From: Sphingomonas sp. AP4-R1 | GTDB taxonomy: Bacteria; Pseudomonadota; Alphaproteobacteria; Sphingomonadales; Sphingomonadaceae | NCBI RefSeq assembly: GCF_013113735.1 | Contig: NZ_CP053346.1 | Span: 1,254,001-1,318,000 of the forward strand | Direction of reading: 5' to 3' | Length of the DNA: 64,000 bases | Shown: piece after piece, positions 1 to 8,601 of the stretch | Numbering within the stretch: position 1 is the first letter of the stretch | How the letters are laid out: each line of letters starts with the position of its first letter | Position numbers and translations under genes: made by a program | Notes under the pieces: generated by a model | The model's database searches: none | Seen by the model: the letters and a program-made list of their open reading frames with translations, nothing else | What the model was told of the DNA's origin: nothing

Positions 1-234
1 CGCGCCGATATCTCGCTCGGCGATTGCCTGACGACGTTGGTCATGCCGCTGGCATTGCCGGGCTGCGCGTTGACGGACGTTTCGGTCCGCGCGCTGGTGC
101 CCGATCTGGATCGCCTGCTGATGGCCGCGACCGAGGCCTTCCGCCTCTCCGAGGAGGCGAGTCTTCCGGCGTGCGCGGATATGCCGATCGATCGCGCATC
201 CGCCATCGCCCCGGTGTCGCGCCATATCATGTGA
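1..234 (+). CDS. 3' end of an unidentified protein
   Basis: An open frame runs in from the left edge and ends with TGA at 232-234, leaving about 77 C-terminal residues. The tail is rich in Leu, Ala and Asp and ends in SRHIM. It has no cysteine pair, nucleotide-binding loop or clear membrane segment that I can assign to a family. Codon use matches the neighbouring genes, which supports it being coding. Its position next to a response regulator and flagellar genes hints at motility or signalling, but that is only context. The start and most of the protein lie outside the window. Confidence 0.55.
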   Translation, partial: RADISLGDCLTTLVMPLALPGCALTDVSVRALVPDLDRLLMAATEAFRLSEEASLPACADMPIDRASAIAPVSRHIM

Positions 235-333
235 TAAATCGGCCGCGTTGTAACGTTATGGTTACGAAATCGCGGGAAGATCGGCCCGTTCCGGACCGTG
301 TGGACTGTCCTGTCCGGGACGAGTGGGCCCCGT

Positions 334-1011
334 ATGATATCGAACCAGCTCGACCGTGACACCATCGCGTCCGGCATGATCTATCTCGTCGACGACGAGG
401 CCGCGATGATGCGCGGGCTGGAGATCAGCCTGTCGCGGGTGACGGCCGCCGGCATCCGCACCTTCCCTTCGGGCGATGCCTTTCTGGATGCGCTGCCGGA
501 TCTGGCGGGGGGCTGCGTGCTGCTGGATCTCGATATGCCGGGCGCATCGGGGCTGGATGTGCTGCGCGCGAGCCAGGATCGCCTGCAGGATCTGGCCTTC
601 GTCATTCTCAGCGGACAGGGGCTGATCGCGTCCGCGGTGGAGGCATTGAAGCTCGGCGCGATCGACTATCTCGAAAAGCCGTGCCCGCTCGATCGGCTCG
701 ACACGGTCGTGACGCGCGCGCTGGCGCATATCGAGGTGGAGGCCGGCCGTGGCCGCGCGCGGGAGGAAGCGCGCGCGCTGGTGGCCAGCCTGTCCCCGCG
801 CGAGCATGATGTGTTGCAGGGCCTGATCGAGGGCAAGCCGCACAAGGTCATCGCGCACGATCTGCAGCTCAGCTTCCGCACGATCGAAATCTATCGGCAC
901 AAATTGATGAAGAAGCTCGGCGTCCGCAGCCTGTCCGACGCGCTCGGCATCGCCTTCAAGGCCGGCCTGCGCGATCAGGGTAACTGGGGTGGCGAACTGG
1001 CGCGGTCCTGA
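334..1011 (+). CDS. FixJ/NarL-type response regulator
   Basis: Two-domain transcription factor of about 225 aa. The receiver domain (about residues 15-130) has the acidic pair DD at 20-21, phosphoacceptor Asp65 in LLDLDMPG and the conserved Lys in LEKP. A LuxR-type helix-turn-helix follows (about 160-220), with SPREHDVL and RTIEIYRHKLMKKLGV. In this family, phosphorylation of the Asp promotes dimerisation and promoter binding. The ATG at 334 is preceded by GGGACGAG at suitable distance; GTG 298 and ATG 376 are in-frame alternatives, and 376 has no Shine-Dalgarno. It converges on flgB with a 20-base gap. No partner kinase is adjacent. It could regulate the flagellar genes, but that is inference from position. 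Confidence 0.88.
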   Translation: MISNQLDRDTIASGMIYLVDDEAAMMRGLEISLSRVTAAGIRTFPSGDAFLDALPDLAGGCVLLDLDMPGASGLDVLRASQDRLQDLAFVILSGQGLIASAVEALKLGAIDYLEKPCPLDRLDTVVTRALAHIEVEAGRGRAREEARALVASLSPREHDVLQGLIEGKPHKVIAHDLQLSFRTIEIYRHKLMKKLGVRSLSDALGIAFKAGLRDQGNWGGELARS

Positions 1012-1031
1012 TGGCGGGCCGCTGAAGCGCG

Positions 1032-1466
1032 TCAGCCGCTTCGCCCCAGCGCGCTTTCGATCAGGCCCATCTGCTTGCGATAGAGATTGGTGAGCGCCGA
1101 GAAATCGGTCTGGATCTGGCCCATCTTCAACAGCTGATCCTCCAGCCCGACATTGTTGCCGTCGGGCTTGGTCTCGCTCGTGTCCTTGTCGTCGATCACG
1201 CGCGGATCGCGCGGGCGGGAGGCGCCCAGCGCCACCATCGCATCGCTGATCGCGACGAGCGGCCGATGGACATGCGCGGCCCGGCCGCGCGCCTGCTGCT
1301 GGCTGGCGAGCAGGGCCGAGAAATCCGCCGGCGCCACGTCGCGCGCCTTGTAATGCGGCGTCTCGCTGTTCGCGATATTCTCGGCGACCACGCGCTGGCG
1401 CTGGTCGAGCTGGTGCATCGATCGCGCGATCGCGTCCAGCAGCGGCGGGGTGGGGGAGAGGGCCAT
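1032..1466 (-). CDS. flgB: Flagellar basal-body rod protein FlgB
   Basis: Proximal rod protein of the flagellar basal body, about 144 aa, the usual length for FlgB. The N-terminal flagellar rod signature is clear: a helix followed by VVAENIANSETPHYKARDV, the ANN/ANIAN-type motif shared by axial proteins. The C-terminal helix carries the QMGLIESAL segment. The start codon lies 8 bases after the stop of the upstream propeller-repeat gene, so the two are probably co-transcribed. Unusually, flgC and fliE do not follow: the next gene is convergent and encodes a response regulator. Confidence 0.93.
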   Translation of the reverse strand: MALSPTPPLLDAIARSMHQLDQRQRVVAENIANSETPHYKARDVAPADFSALLASQQQARGRAAHVHRPLVAISDAMVALGASRPRDPRVIDDKDTSETKPDGNNVGLEDQLLKMGQIQTDFSALTNLYRKQMGLIESALGRSG

Positions 1467-1474
1467 GGCGCGGC

Positions 1475-4228
1475 TCAGGCCGTGAGCCGCAGCAGGGCGG
1501 CCTGATAATTGGCGATCTGCGCCTGCATGTAGGCGTTGGGCGTGGCCGAGGAGAAACCCGTCGAGCCGTTGACCAGATTTTCCTTGGTCGTATCCCAATA
1601 CAGCGATCGATAGGCGGTCTGCACGATCGACACCGCATTCTTGATCGCGGTGAGCGCGAGGCCCGCACCCGCCTTCGTCCCCAGCGTCAGCGTGTCCGAA
1701 AGCCCGAGGCCGAAGCTGCCGCCGGGGCTCACGATTGGCGCGTTGGTCGCGCGGATCGGTGCGGCATAGAGGCGCATCGGATCGAGCCCGAGCTTGGACA
1801 GCGCATCCTTGCCGTCCGGGCCGGCCAGCATGTTCAGCGAATGGCCGCTCTGCAGGCTGATCTTCAGCGTGGTCTTGCCGTCCACGGTCGGCGTGGTGAC
1901 GGTGGCCGTCTTGCCGAGCAATTTCTGGATGCGCGAGGAGAGCGTCGCCATCGTGTCGGTCGCGCCGATCGTGACGGTCACGGGCTTGGCCCCGTCCAGC
2001 TCGATCTGGAAGCTGTCGCCCACGTTGAGACCCGTCTGCGAGACGAGCAACGTGGAGTCGACGGCGGCCAGGCTCCCGCGATGGAGGCCCAGCGCGCCCA
2101 GCACGTCGCCGCCGCCGCTCGCCGCCGCGATCTGCACCGCTTCGGCGCGTTGGGAGGCGCGGCCGAATTGCGAGACGCTTTCCACCGTGCCGGTGCCCGC
2201 GCCGATCCGCGCGACGAACCCGTCGACACTGCCGCGCAGCGGCGCGCCCAGAGCGCCGGCCGTGCGCCCGCCCACGTAAAGCGCGCCATTCAGATAGGCG
2301 ACGCTGTCCGCCTGATCCTCCGCGCCCGTGCCGAGATAGGTGGTGGTGGCGGAGCTGAGCCCGCTGTCGATCTGGGTGACGAAGCCGTCGCGGCCGCCGC
2401 TGATCGCATTGGCCTGCGTGCCGCTGACGGCGCTGGTGGTGGCGCCGACGACGGCGATCGCGCCCGTATCGGACACGGCGATCGCGCGCGCCTCGACCGT
2501 GCCGAGCGAGAGGCTGCCGAGATCGGTGGAGAGCGCGCCGCCATCGAGGCGGCGCAGCGTGGAGACGCCGCTCTCCTGCGTCAGCGCCAGCAATGCGCCG
2601 CTGCCGTCGATCGCGAGTGCCGTCACCGTGCCGCTGCCCGGCGCCGCGATCGAGCGCCGCTCCTGCAGCCTGCCGCTCGCATCCAGCCGCGCGACGAAGG
2701 CGTCGCCGCCATTGGTGGCGGATTGGCCGCCGACATAGATCGCGCCGGCCGCATCGATCGTGACCGCCGTGGCCTTGTCGTCGCCCAGCGCCGGAATGGC
2801 GGTGAGGAAGTTCTGGTCGCCGGCGGCGGTGAAGCGCGCGACGAGCATGTCGCTGTCCACGCCCGGCGAATTGTCATGCGGGCCCTTGATCGTGCCCGCG
2901 ACGACGACATTGCCGGACTCATCGATGCTGATCGCGGCGCCCTGCGCCTCGCCCGCCACGCCCAGCGTGCGCTGCCAGACGATATTGCCCGCGCTGTCGA
3001 ACTTGGAGAGGAACAGATCGTCCCCGCCATCGGACAGGTTCGATCCCAGATCGCCGGCGGTGGTGCCGACCACGTAGGTATAGCCCTGCGTGTCGGTGGC
3101 GATGGCGCGCACGTCCATCGCCGCATTCACGGTCGGGTCGATCGTGGGGAGTGTGACGCCGGCGGGGACGGGCGGCTTGGGGGCGGCCGCCGCTGCGGCC
3201 TGGGCCTGCGCGGTCGCGGTGCGATCGATCGCGCCGACCGTGTTGAGCGACGTGGGCTGGGAAAGGCCCGTCGCCGGATCCACGATGCGCCCGACCCCCA
3301 TCAGCGTGGAGGCGTTGAGCGTGGTCTGCCCGCCCACCACCATCAGCGCGTCGGGCGCGGCGACCTGATCGATCACGACCTGCTCGGATCCGGAAACCTC
3401 GTAAGACAGGCCCCATTGGTCGCCGGTCTTGGTCACCGTGAACTTGGTCTGCCAGCGCGGGATCACATTGCCATTGGAATCCAGGATCGGATCGCCGTTC
3501 GCGTCGACCGACGGGATCGAGGTCAACGCGGCGTTGAACGCGGCCGCCATGCCATCCAGCGTGGGCGGCTGGGGAATGGTCGAGAGATCGACCGTGAGCG
3601 TATCGGACAGGTTGAACTTGTTGAGCTTGAGCGTGAATACCTCGCTGCCCGTCAGCCCCGGAATCGTGGCGTCGCGCGCGGAGACGACGGGCTTGGCGGC
3701 GACCGGCCCGGTGGTGGTCGTGGGTTTCACGCCGATCGTCTGCGCGCTGCGCGTCGCTTCGCCAAAGGCGAGGTTCAGCGCATCGACCTGCGCCGTCGAG
3801 AGATAGGATTGGATGTCGGCCAGACCCTTCTGGAAGCTCTTTTCCAGCGTGGCCCGCTCGGTGGCGGTTATGGTGCTCTTGCCGGCGGCGTCCGCCAGCA
3901 CCTGCAGGCGATCCAGCGCCTTGTAGATCACGAACGCGTTCTGCACGTCGACAGCCTTGCCGGTGTCGGTGATGCCCTTCGGATCGATGATCGAGGCCAT
4001 CTTCTTGATCGCCGCGAGCTGCGAGGAGTCCGCCGCGACCGCGCCTTTCTCCTGCCAGGGCGCGGTGATGACGGGCGTGTCGAAGGCGGCTTTCGCCGCG
4101 CGCACGGCCGCGGTCTCGATCGTCGTCCCGTCCGCGCCCACCGATCCGCCCGCATAAAGCTGGCTGAGATAATCGGTGGTGCCGGTCAGGATGCTGAGCC
4201 CGATCATCTGGCCGTACAAATTTGTCAT
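1475..4228 (-). CDS. Large SBBP beta-propeller-repeat flagellar protein, FlaEY-like
   Basis: About 917 aa. The N-terminal third is helical and Ala/Lys rich. The middle (roughly residues 370-690) holds repeated units of the type GxVVVAGT / IYVGGQS / FDSAGNIVWQRTLG, typical of the SBBP beta-propeller family. Two segments (LNKFNLSDTLTVDL and VTIGATDTMATLSSRIQ) resemble the flagellin-hook IN motif of axial proteins. The C-terminus ends in a helix, IANYQAALLRLTA. Size and architecture recall Caulobacter FlaEY, a protein affecting flagellin expression; this is recollection of the family, not an alignment. GGAG lies 9 bases before the ATG at 4228; an ATG six bases upstream is too close to it. Divergent from fliG and 8 bases upstream of flgB. 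Confidence 0.8.
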   Translation of the reverse strand: MTNLYGQMIGLSILTGTTDYLSQLYAGGSVGADGTTIETAAVRAAKAAFDTPVITAPWQEKGAVAADSSQLAAIKKMASIIDPKGITDTGKAVDVQNAFVIYKALDRLQVLADAAGKSTITATERATLEKSFQKGLADIQSYLSTAQVDALNLAFGEATRSAQTIGVKPTTTTGPVAAKPVVSARDATIPGLTGSEVFTLKLNKFNLSDTLTVDLSTIPQPPTLDGMAAAFNAALTSIPSVDANGDPILDSNGNVIPRWQTKFTVTKTGDQWGLSYEVSGSEQVVIDQVAAPDALMVVGGQTTLNASTLMGVGRIVDPATGLSQPTSLNTVGAIDRTATAQAQAAAAAAPKPPVPAGVTLPTIDPTVNAAMDVRAIATDTQGYTYVVGTTAGDLGSNLSDGGDDLFLSKFDSAGNIVWQRTLGVAGEAQGAAISIDESGNVVVAGTIKGPHDNSPGVDSDMLVARFTAAGDQNFLTAIPALGDDKATAVTIDAAGAIYVGGQSATNGGDAFVARLDASGRLQERRSIAAPGSGTVTALAIDGSGALLALTQESGVSTLRRLDGGALSTDLGSLSLGTVEARAIAVSDTGAIAVVGATTSAVSGTQANAISGGRDGFVTQIDSGLSSATTTYLGTGAEDQADSVAYLNGALYVGGRTAGALGAPLRGSVDGFVARIGAGTGTVESVSQFGRASQRAEAVQIAAASGGGDVLGALGLHRGSLAAVDSTLLVSQTGLNVGDSFQIELDGAKPVTVTIGATDTMATLSSRIQKLLGKTATVTTPTVDGKTTLKISLQSGHSLNMLAGPDGKDALSKLGLDPMRLYAAPIRATNAPIVSPGGSFGLGLSDTLTLGTKAGAGLALTAIKNAVSIVQTAYRSLYWDTTKENLVNGSTGFSSATPNAYMQAQIANYQAALLRLTA

Positions 4229-4263
4229 CGCCATGGTCTCCGACAGCCGCCGCGCAGCTTCTT

Positions 4264-4280
4264 TTCCTATAAGATAGAAG
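4264..4280. promoter_or_regulatory. Weak copy of the motility palindrome between flaEY-like gene and fliG
   Basis: TTCCTATAAGATAGAAG lies in the 102-base gap between the divergent flaEY-like and fliG starts. It keeps the left half CCTAT and an ATAG right half, but the centre is two bases longer than in the strong copies. It is a tentative member of the set at 6090, 10889, 16610, 20177 and 27836. Confidence 0.4.
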
Positions 4281-4330
4281 GAAGCGCCCGCGTGCAGGCG
4301 GGCCTGATCCGAATAATTTGGGGAATGTGC

Positions 4331-5365
4331 ATGGGCATGATGGCACCGATCGCAGAGCCTGCTGAATTGAAACGATATTCCGGCCTGCAGCGCGCCGCCA
4401 CCCTGATGCTCGCTCTGGGCCAGGAGCATGGCGCGCCGATCTGGGAATTGCTGTCCATGGAGGAAATAAAGGAATTATCCTCCTGTATTTCTTACCTCGG
4501 CCGTGTGCCCGCCGCCGTGGTCGAGCATCTTCTCCTGCTCTTCTCGTCCGAAGTCTCCAGCATGGCGACGCTGCATGGCTCGTTCGACAGCGCGGAACGG
4601 CTGCTGGTCGGCGTGCTGCCGCCCGATCGCGTGCGCGAGATCATGGAGGATATTCGCGGCCCGTCCGGCCGGACGATGTGGGACAAGCTCTCCAACGTCA
4701 GCGAGACCGTCCTCGCCGGCTATCTGAAGAACGAATATCCGCAGACGATCGCCGTGATCCTGCAGAAGCTGCGCGCCGATCATGCCGCGCGCGTGCTTTC
4801 GGAGCTGCCCGGCGATCTCGGCACCGACGTGATCATGCGCATGCTGCGGATGGATACCGTGCAGAAGGACGTGATCCAGGAGGTGGAGCAGACGCTGAAG
4901 AGCGAGTTCATGGGCAATCTCGCCCGCTCGCAGCGGCGCGATCCGCACGAGGCGATCGCGGAAGTGTTCAACGCGCTGGACCGCACCACCGAGGAGCAGA
5001 TGCTGGCCGCGCTCGACGATCGCGCGCCGGAATCGGCCGATCGCATCCGCGCCCTGATGTTCACCTTCGAGGATCTCGGCAAGCTGCTGCCCGCCGCCGT
5101 CCAGGTCGTGGTGCGCAATTCGAACAAGCGCGAGCTGGCCTTGGCGCTCAAGGGCGCGCCGGACGACATCAAGCAATTGTTCCTGGGCGCGATGAGCCAG
5201 CGCGCGGGCAAGCTGATGCAGGACGATATGGCCGCGATGGGCCCGGTGCGCGCGCGCGATTGCGAGGAAGCGCAGGCCAATCTGGTGCGCCTCACCAAGA
5301 ATCTCGGCGATCGCGGCGAGATCCTGCTCGTCGATTCCAAGAGCGACGATGCGATGATCTATTGA
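4331..5365 (+). CDS. fliG: Flagellar motor switch protein FliG
   Basis: About 344 aa, the normal length. FliG is the C-ring protein that couples the MS ring (FliF) to stator torque. The N-terminal domain is divergent. The middle domain has NEYPQTIAVILQKLRADHAARVLSELP, the EHPQ-type motif, and the C-terminal torque domain has TFEDLGKLLP...ALKGAPDDIKQLFLGAMSQRAGKLMQDD with its charged residues. Four in-frame ATGs cluster at 4325-4340; GGGGA at 4320-4324 sits about 6 bases before 4331, which I chose. It starts the operon fliG-fliH-fliF and is divergent from the flaEY-like gene. Having fliG before fliF rather than after it is unusual. Confidence 0.95.
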   Translation: MGMMAPIAEPAELKRYSGLQRAATLMLALGQEHGAPIWELLSMEEIKELSSCISYLGRVPAAVVEHLLLLFSSEVSSMATLHGSFDSAERLLVGVLPPDRVREIMEDIRGPSGRTMWDKLSNVSETVLAGYLKNEYPQTIAVILQKLRADHAARVLSELPGDLGTDVIMRMLRMDTVQKDVIQEVEQTLKSEFMGNLARSQRRDPHEAIAEVFNALDRTTEEQMLAALDDRAPESADRIRALMFTFEDLGKLLPAAVQVVVRNSNKRELALALKGAPDDIKQLFLGAMSQRAGKLMQDDMAAMGPVRARDCEEAQANLVRLTKNLGDRGEILLVDSKSDDAMIY

Positions 5366-5396
5366 TCAGTCGCCATCGCAGAACAGGAAAAGACAG

Positions 5397-6098
5397 ATGG
5401 AAATCAAGCCTTTCGGGTTCAGTCGTTCGTTCGAGATCCCGGGTTCGCAGGTCGCGGCCGAGCTGGGCGAAGATCTGCTGGCGGAGATGACGACGCTGCG
5501 TGCCACGATCGTGCAGATGCGCGCGCGCCACGGCGAGGCGCTGCTGGAGGCGCGGCGCGAAGGCTTCGAAGTCGGCCGCACCCATGCCAGCGGCGAACAG
5601 TCGGGAGCGTTGCTCGCCGCGACCGACGCGCTGCACGCCGCGCTGGACAATGTGGACCTGCGCCTGTCCGATCAGATCCGCGCCATCCATCGCGACGCTG
5701 TGGATCTCGCGCTGGCGGCCGCCGCGACCCTCGCCGGCCATGCGATCGATTTCGCGCCCGGCCGCGCGGTGGACGAGGCGCTGGATCGCGCGCTGGAGCA
5801 GGTGGAGCGGGGCACCGGCCTCGTCATCCGGGTCCATCCGAAGCTGACGGAGGTGATGGAGGAAAGGCTCGCCACGCGCATCGCGCGCGAACGGCGCAAG
5901 CTCAACCTCACCCTGATGGCGGATGAGACGATCCAGCCGGGCGACGGGCAGATCAGCTGGAAGGAAGGCGCGCTCGGCGTGGACGCGGCGGCGCGGCGCG
6001 CGGCGCTGGTGGCCGAGCTGGCACCGCTGCTGGATCCCGCCGCACCCGGCACAAAAGAATCGGACACGGCAAATATTGCCGATCAAATCATCCTATAA
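5397..6098 (+). CDS. fliH: Flagellar assembly protein FliH
   Basis: About 233 aa, consistent with FliH, the stator-like regulator of the export ATPase FliI on the cytoplasmic face of the export apparatus. The sequence is largely helical with Ala/Glu/Arg-rich coiled segments. It has the C-terminal FliH/HrpE/YscL pattern around VIRVHPKLTEVMEERL and ends with a segment containing GDGQISWKEGALGVD. AGGAAAAG sits 6 bases before the ATG. It follows fliG by 31 bases. The usual partner gene fliI is not in the window. The last codons of fliH overlap the promoter-like palindrome that precedes fliF. Confidence 0.85.
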   Translation: MEIKPFGFSRSFEIPGSQVAAELGEDLLAEMTTLRATIVQMRARHGEALLEARREGFEVGRTHASGEQSGALLAATDALHAALDNVDLRLSDQIRAIHRDAVDLALAAAATLAGHAIDFAPGRAVDEALDRALEQVERGTGLVIRVHPKLTEVMEERLATRIARERRKLNLTLMADETIQPGDGQISWKEGALGVDAAARRAALVAELAPLLDPAAPGTKESDTANIADQIIL

Positions 6099-6104
6099 TG
6101 GGAT
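6090..6104 (+). promoter_or_regulatory. Motility palindrome / putative promoter of fliF
   Basis: ATCCTATAATGGGAT. The TATAAT core ends 26 bases before the fliF ATG. No TTGACA-like -35 lies 16-18 bases upstream, and no -24/-12 (sigma-54) pair is present. It is one of five strong copies found only beside motility operons in this window. It overlaps the end of fliH, so it would be an internal promoter. Confidence 0.65.
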
Positions 6105-6125
6105 GAATGAAGGCAGCGGCCTTCG

Positions 6126-7748
6126 ATGCAATCCAAGGGGCCGGCCTTGAAGGAATTACGCACTCTCGCGGCGCAGCTCGGGCCTCGCCGGCTGATGATC
6201 ATGGGCGGCGTCGTGCTGGCCCTGCTCATCGGCATCGCGGCGCTGGCGATGCGCGGATCCTCCTCCGAAATGGGGTATCTCTATACGGATCTCGATCCGT
6301 CGGCCGCCCAGGCGATCACGGAGAAGCTGAAGACGCAGGGCGTCCCCTTCCAGCTGTCGGCGGACGGCACGGCGGTGATGGCGCCGGTCGATCGGATGCC
6401 GGAACTCCGCATGAGTCTGGCGTCCGAACGGCTGGGCGGCAAGATCGGCTATGAGGTGCTGGATAGCGAGGAGGCGTTCGGCGTCTCCTCGTCCCGCGCC
6501 AAGATCAACGAGACGCGCGCGATCGAGGGCGAACTCTCCAAATCGATCGAGAGCCTCGACCGGATCAGCAAGGCCCGCGTCCATATCGTGATGCCGGAGC
6601 GGGAAATCTTTGCCGCCGAGCCCCGCAAGGCCAGCGCCGCCGTTACGGTGAAGACCAACGGTCGCCTGCCCAAGGAGGCGGTGCAGTCGATCCGCTACCT
6701 CGTCGCCTCCTCCGTGCCCGAGCTGTCGCCCGCCGCCGTCTCGGTGGTCGATCAGACGGGCGCGCTGCTGGCGCGGGCCGGCGAGGAGGGAAGCGGGGCG
6801 AGCGGCGATCTCGACGATCAGCAGACCGCGATCGAGGGGCGCCTGCGCAGCCAGCTGGAATCGATGATCGAGCCGATCGTGGGCGCGGGCAAGGTGCGCG
6901 CCGAAATCGCCGTCTCGCTGGATCGGGATCAGACACGCGAGGAAGCCGATGTGTTCGATCCCGATACGCAGGTGATCGCGCATCAGGTGACGGTCGACTC
7001 CAACGATCAGAACCAGGCCAACAATGCCGGCTCCGAAGGCGTCACCGTCGGCGCGCAGCTGCCCGATGCGAACGGCCCGATCACCGGCACCGGCGGCGAA
7101 AGCCAGCGCTCGGCGCGCAACGAATCCTCGGAGGAAACCAGCTTCCAGAACAGCCACAAGCAGACGGTCAGCGTCCGTGCGCCGGGCAAGATCAATCGCC
7201 TGTCGGTGGCGGTGATGGTCGATGGCGGGCCGCAGGGCCTGCCCCCGGCACAGGTGCAGCGCCTGACCCGGCTAGTGGAAAATGCGGTCGGCTTCGATGC
7301 GGAGCGTGGCGACAGCGTGGTGGTCGAGAGCATGGCCTTCTCCGCGCCGCCGGCGGACGGCTTCGGTGGCAATCTGCCCTTCGGCCTGACGGGCGGCCAA
7401 CTGCTCGATTTCCTGAAGTGGGTGGTGCTGGCCGGTGGCCTGATCGGTGGCGCGGTGGTGTTGCGCCGCCGCCTGAAGCCCGACGCTGCCGCCGCGCCGG
7501 TCGCGCTCACGGCCGACGCGGAGGCGCTGCTCGCGCTGCCCGACGGCAGCGCGCCGGCGGACGCCGCCGCCGCCCAACTGGAGGATCAGACCGATCACGC
7601 GACCACGATGGAACTGCTCGATCAGGAGATCGCGCTGGCCCAGGTCGATGGCCGCATCCGTCTCTCCGCGCTGCGTCGCATCGGTGACGCGATTTCGAAG
7701 AGCCCGGCCGAATCGGCCTCGGTCATTCGCCAATGGATGAACGCTTGA
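6126..7748 (+). CDS. fliF: Flagellar MS-ring protein FliF
   Basis: 540 aa, typical of FliF. It forms the inner-membrane MS ring on which the rod, export gate and C-ring assemble. A transmembrane segment lies at about residues 23-42 and a second at about 432-450. Between them are the YscJ/FliF ring-building motifs, including AFGVSSSRAKINETRAIEGELSKSI and ARVHIVMPE. The cytoplasmic tail ends in the FliG-binding helix (LRRIGDAISKSPAESASVIRQWMNA, residues about 515-540). It follows fliH by 27 bases and overlaps the annotated region of fliN only if the upstream fliN start is used. Confidence 0.97.
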   Translation: MQSKGPALKELRTLAAQLGPRRLMIMGGVVLALLIGIAALAMRGSSSEMGYLYTDLDPSAAQAITEKLKTQGVPFQLSADGTAVMAPVDRMPELRMSLASERLGGKIGYEVLDSEEAFGVSSSRAKINETRAIEGELSKSIESLDRISKARVHIVMPEREIFAAEPRKASAAVTVKTNGRLPKEAVQSIRYLVASSVPELSPAAVSVVDQTGALLARAGEEGSGASGDLDDQQTAIEGRLRSQLESMIEPIVGAGKVRAEIAVSLDRDQTREEADVFDPDTQVIAHQVTVDSNDQNQANNAGSEGVTVGAQLPDANGPITGTGGESQRSARNESSEETSFQNSHKQTVSVRAPGKINRLSVAVMVDGGPQGLPPAQVQRLTRLVENAVGFDAERGDSVVVESMAFSAPPADGFGGNLPFGLTGGQLLDFLKWVVLAGGLIGGAVVLRRRLKPDAAAAPVALTADAEALLALPDGSAPADAAAAQLEDQTDHATTMELLDQEIALAQVDGRIRLSALRRIGDAISKSPAESASVIRQWMNA

Positions 7749-7762
7749 AGGACGCCCTGATC

Positions 7763-8110
7763 ATGGACACGCATTCCACGCCTCATCCCCTTCCGCTTCC
7801 TTCGGCCGAACTGCGCGACGATGCCGGCATGGCCGCCGCGCCGGAGCCTGCGGCCTCCACCACGGCACCGGGCGATCTGCAGCCGGTGATGGACATTCCC
7901 GTCCGGATGCGGGCCATCCTCGGCCGCGCGCGGATGGATCTGAACCAGCTGCTCCGCCTGAAGGCGGGCGAGGTGGTGGAGCTGGATCGCCGCGCGGGCG
8001 AGCCGGTCGATATCTTCGTCAACAATCGCTTCATCGCGCGCGGCGAAGTGGTGCTGATCGACAATGATCTGGGCGTCACGCTGACGGAAATCGTCCGGCA
8101 GGATCGTTGA
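7763..8110 (+). CDS. fliN: Flagellar motor switch protein FliN
   Basis: About 115 aa. C-ring component. The C-terminal two thirds form a SpoA (surface presentation of antigens) domain: IPVRMRAILGRARMDLNQLLRLKAGEVVELDR, then VNNRFIARGEVVLIDNDLGVTLTEIV. The first 40 residues are a Pro/Ala-rich linker. GAAGGA is 10 bases before the ATG at 7763; an in-frame ATG at 7733, inside fliF, would add 10 residues but has no Shine-Dalgarno. Its stop overlaps the next start in TGATG. Confidence 0.94.
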   Translation: MDTHSTPHPLPLPSAELRDDAGMAAAPEPAASTTAPGDLQPVMDIPVRMRAILGRARMDLNQLLRLKAGEVVELDRRAGEPVDIFVNNRFIARGEVVLIDNDLGVTLTEIVRQDR

Positions 8111-8601
8111 TGCGCGAGCCGCCTTATCCTTTCGCCGTGTCGGAGGACGACGCGGCCGAGCGCCTGCTGCTGATCGGCTATCGCCATCATGTGCTGGAGG
8201 TCGCCTTCGATGTGGCGCGCAAGAATGCCGCCACCCTTTCGGTGCGCGCTTTCAGTCGCGAGATGCTCGCTGCTCTGGCGGAGGGTGAAGGCGATCTGCT
8301 GGGGATCGAAATGCATTTCGGCCGCGTCGCCGAAAGCCTGCCGCAGGCCGCGCCTCCGCCCACGGACGGCCTGATGCCCGCCGTCGACACGCTCGTCGGC
8401 CGCAACCTCGCCGATGTGGAGCAGGCGTTGATCCTCACCACGCTCACGCATTGCAACGGCAACCGCACGTCGGCCGCCGCCATGCTCGGCATCTCGGTGC
8501 GGACGATGCGCAACAAGCTGCGCGCCTTCCTGGATGACGGCGTTGCCGTCACCCCCGCCGGGCCATGTGCCGGCGGCCCCTTCTTTTCCGGACCGCACTG
8601 A
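8110..8601 (+). CDS. Stand-alone FlbD-like Fis-type DNA-binding protein (no AAA+ domain)
   Basis: About 163 aa. Residues about 95-145 (LVGRNLADVEQALILTTL, then NRTSAAAMLGISVRTMRNKL) form a Fis-type helix-turn-helix almost identical in pattern to the C-terminus of FlbD, the alphaproteobacterial flagellar sigma-54 activator. The AAA+ domain with its GAFTGA loop and the receiver domain are absent. The first 90 residues match nothing I recognise and are not catalytic-looking. Start and stop are translationally coupled: TGATG overlap with fliN and again with flhA. It probably binds DNA and helps control flagellar genes, acting without sigma-54 activation. The target is unknown. Confidence 0.82.
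   Translation: MREPPYPFAVSEDDAAERLLLIGYRHHVLEVAFDVARKNAATLSVRAFSREMLAALAEGEGDLLGIEMHFGRVAESLPQAAPPPTDGLMPAVDTLVGRNLADVEQALILTTLTHCNGNRTSAAAMLGISVRTMRNKLRAFLDDGVAVTPAGPCAGGPFFSGPH

Noticed and set aside
1841..4330. Long upstream extension of the fliG frame
   Set aside because: It runs antisense through the flaEY-like gene with repetitive Arg/Gly-rich sequence. FliG similarity begins only after 4331.
2919..4346. 475-aa minus-strand frame inside the flaEY-like gene
   Set aside because: Shifted frame of the real gene with Arg/His-rich sequence.
6060..6090. Sigma-54 or sigma-28 promoter before fliF
   Set aside because: The GG and GC pairs are 8 rather than 10 bases apart, and no TAAA-N15-GCCGATAA match is present.
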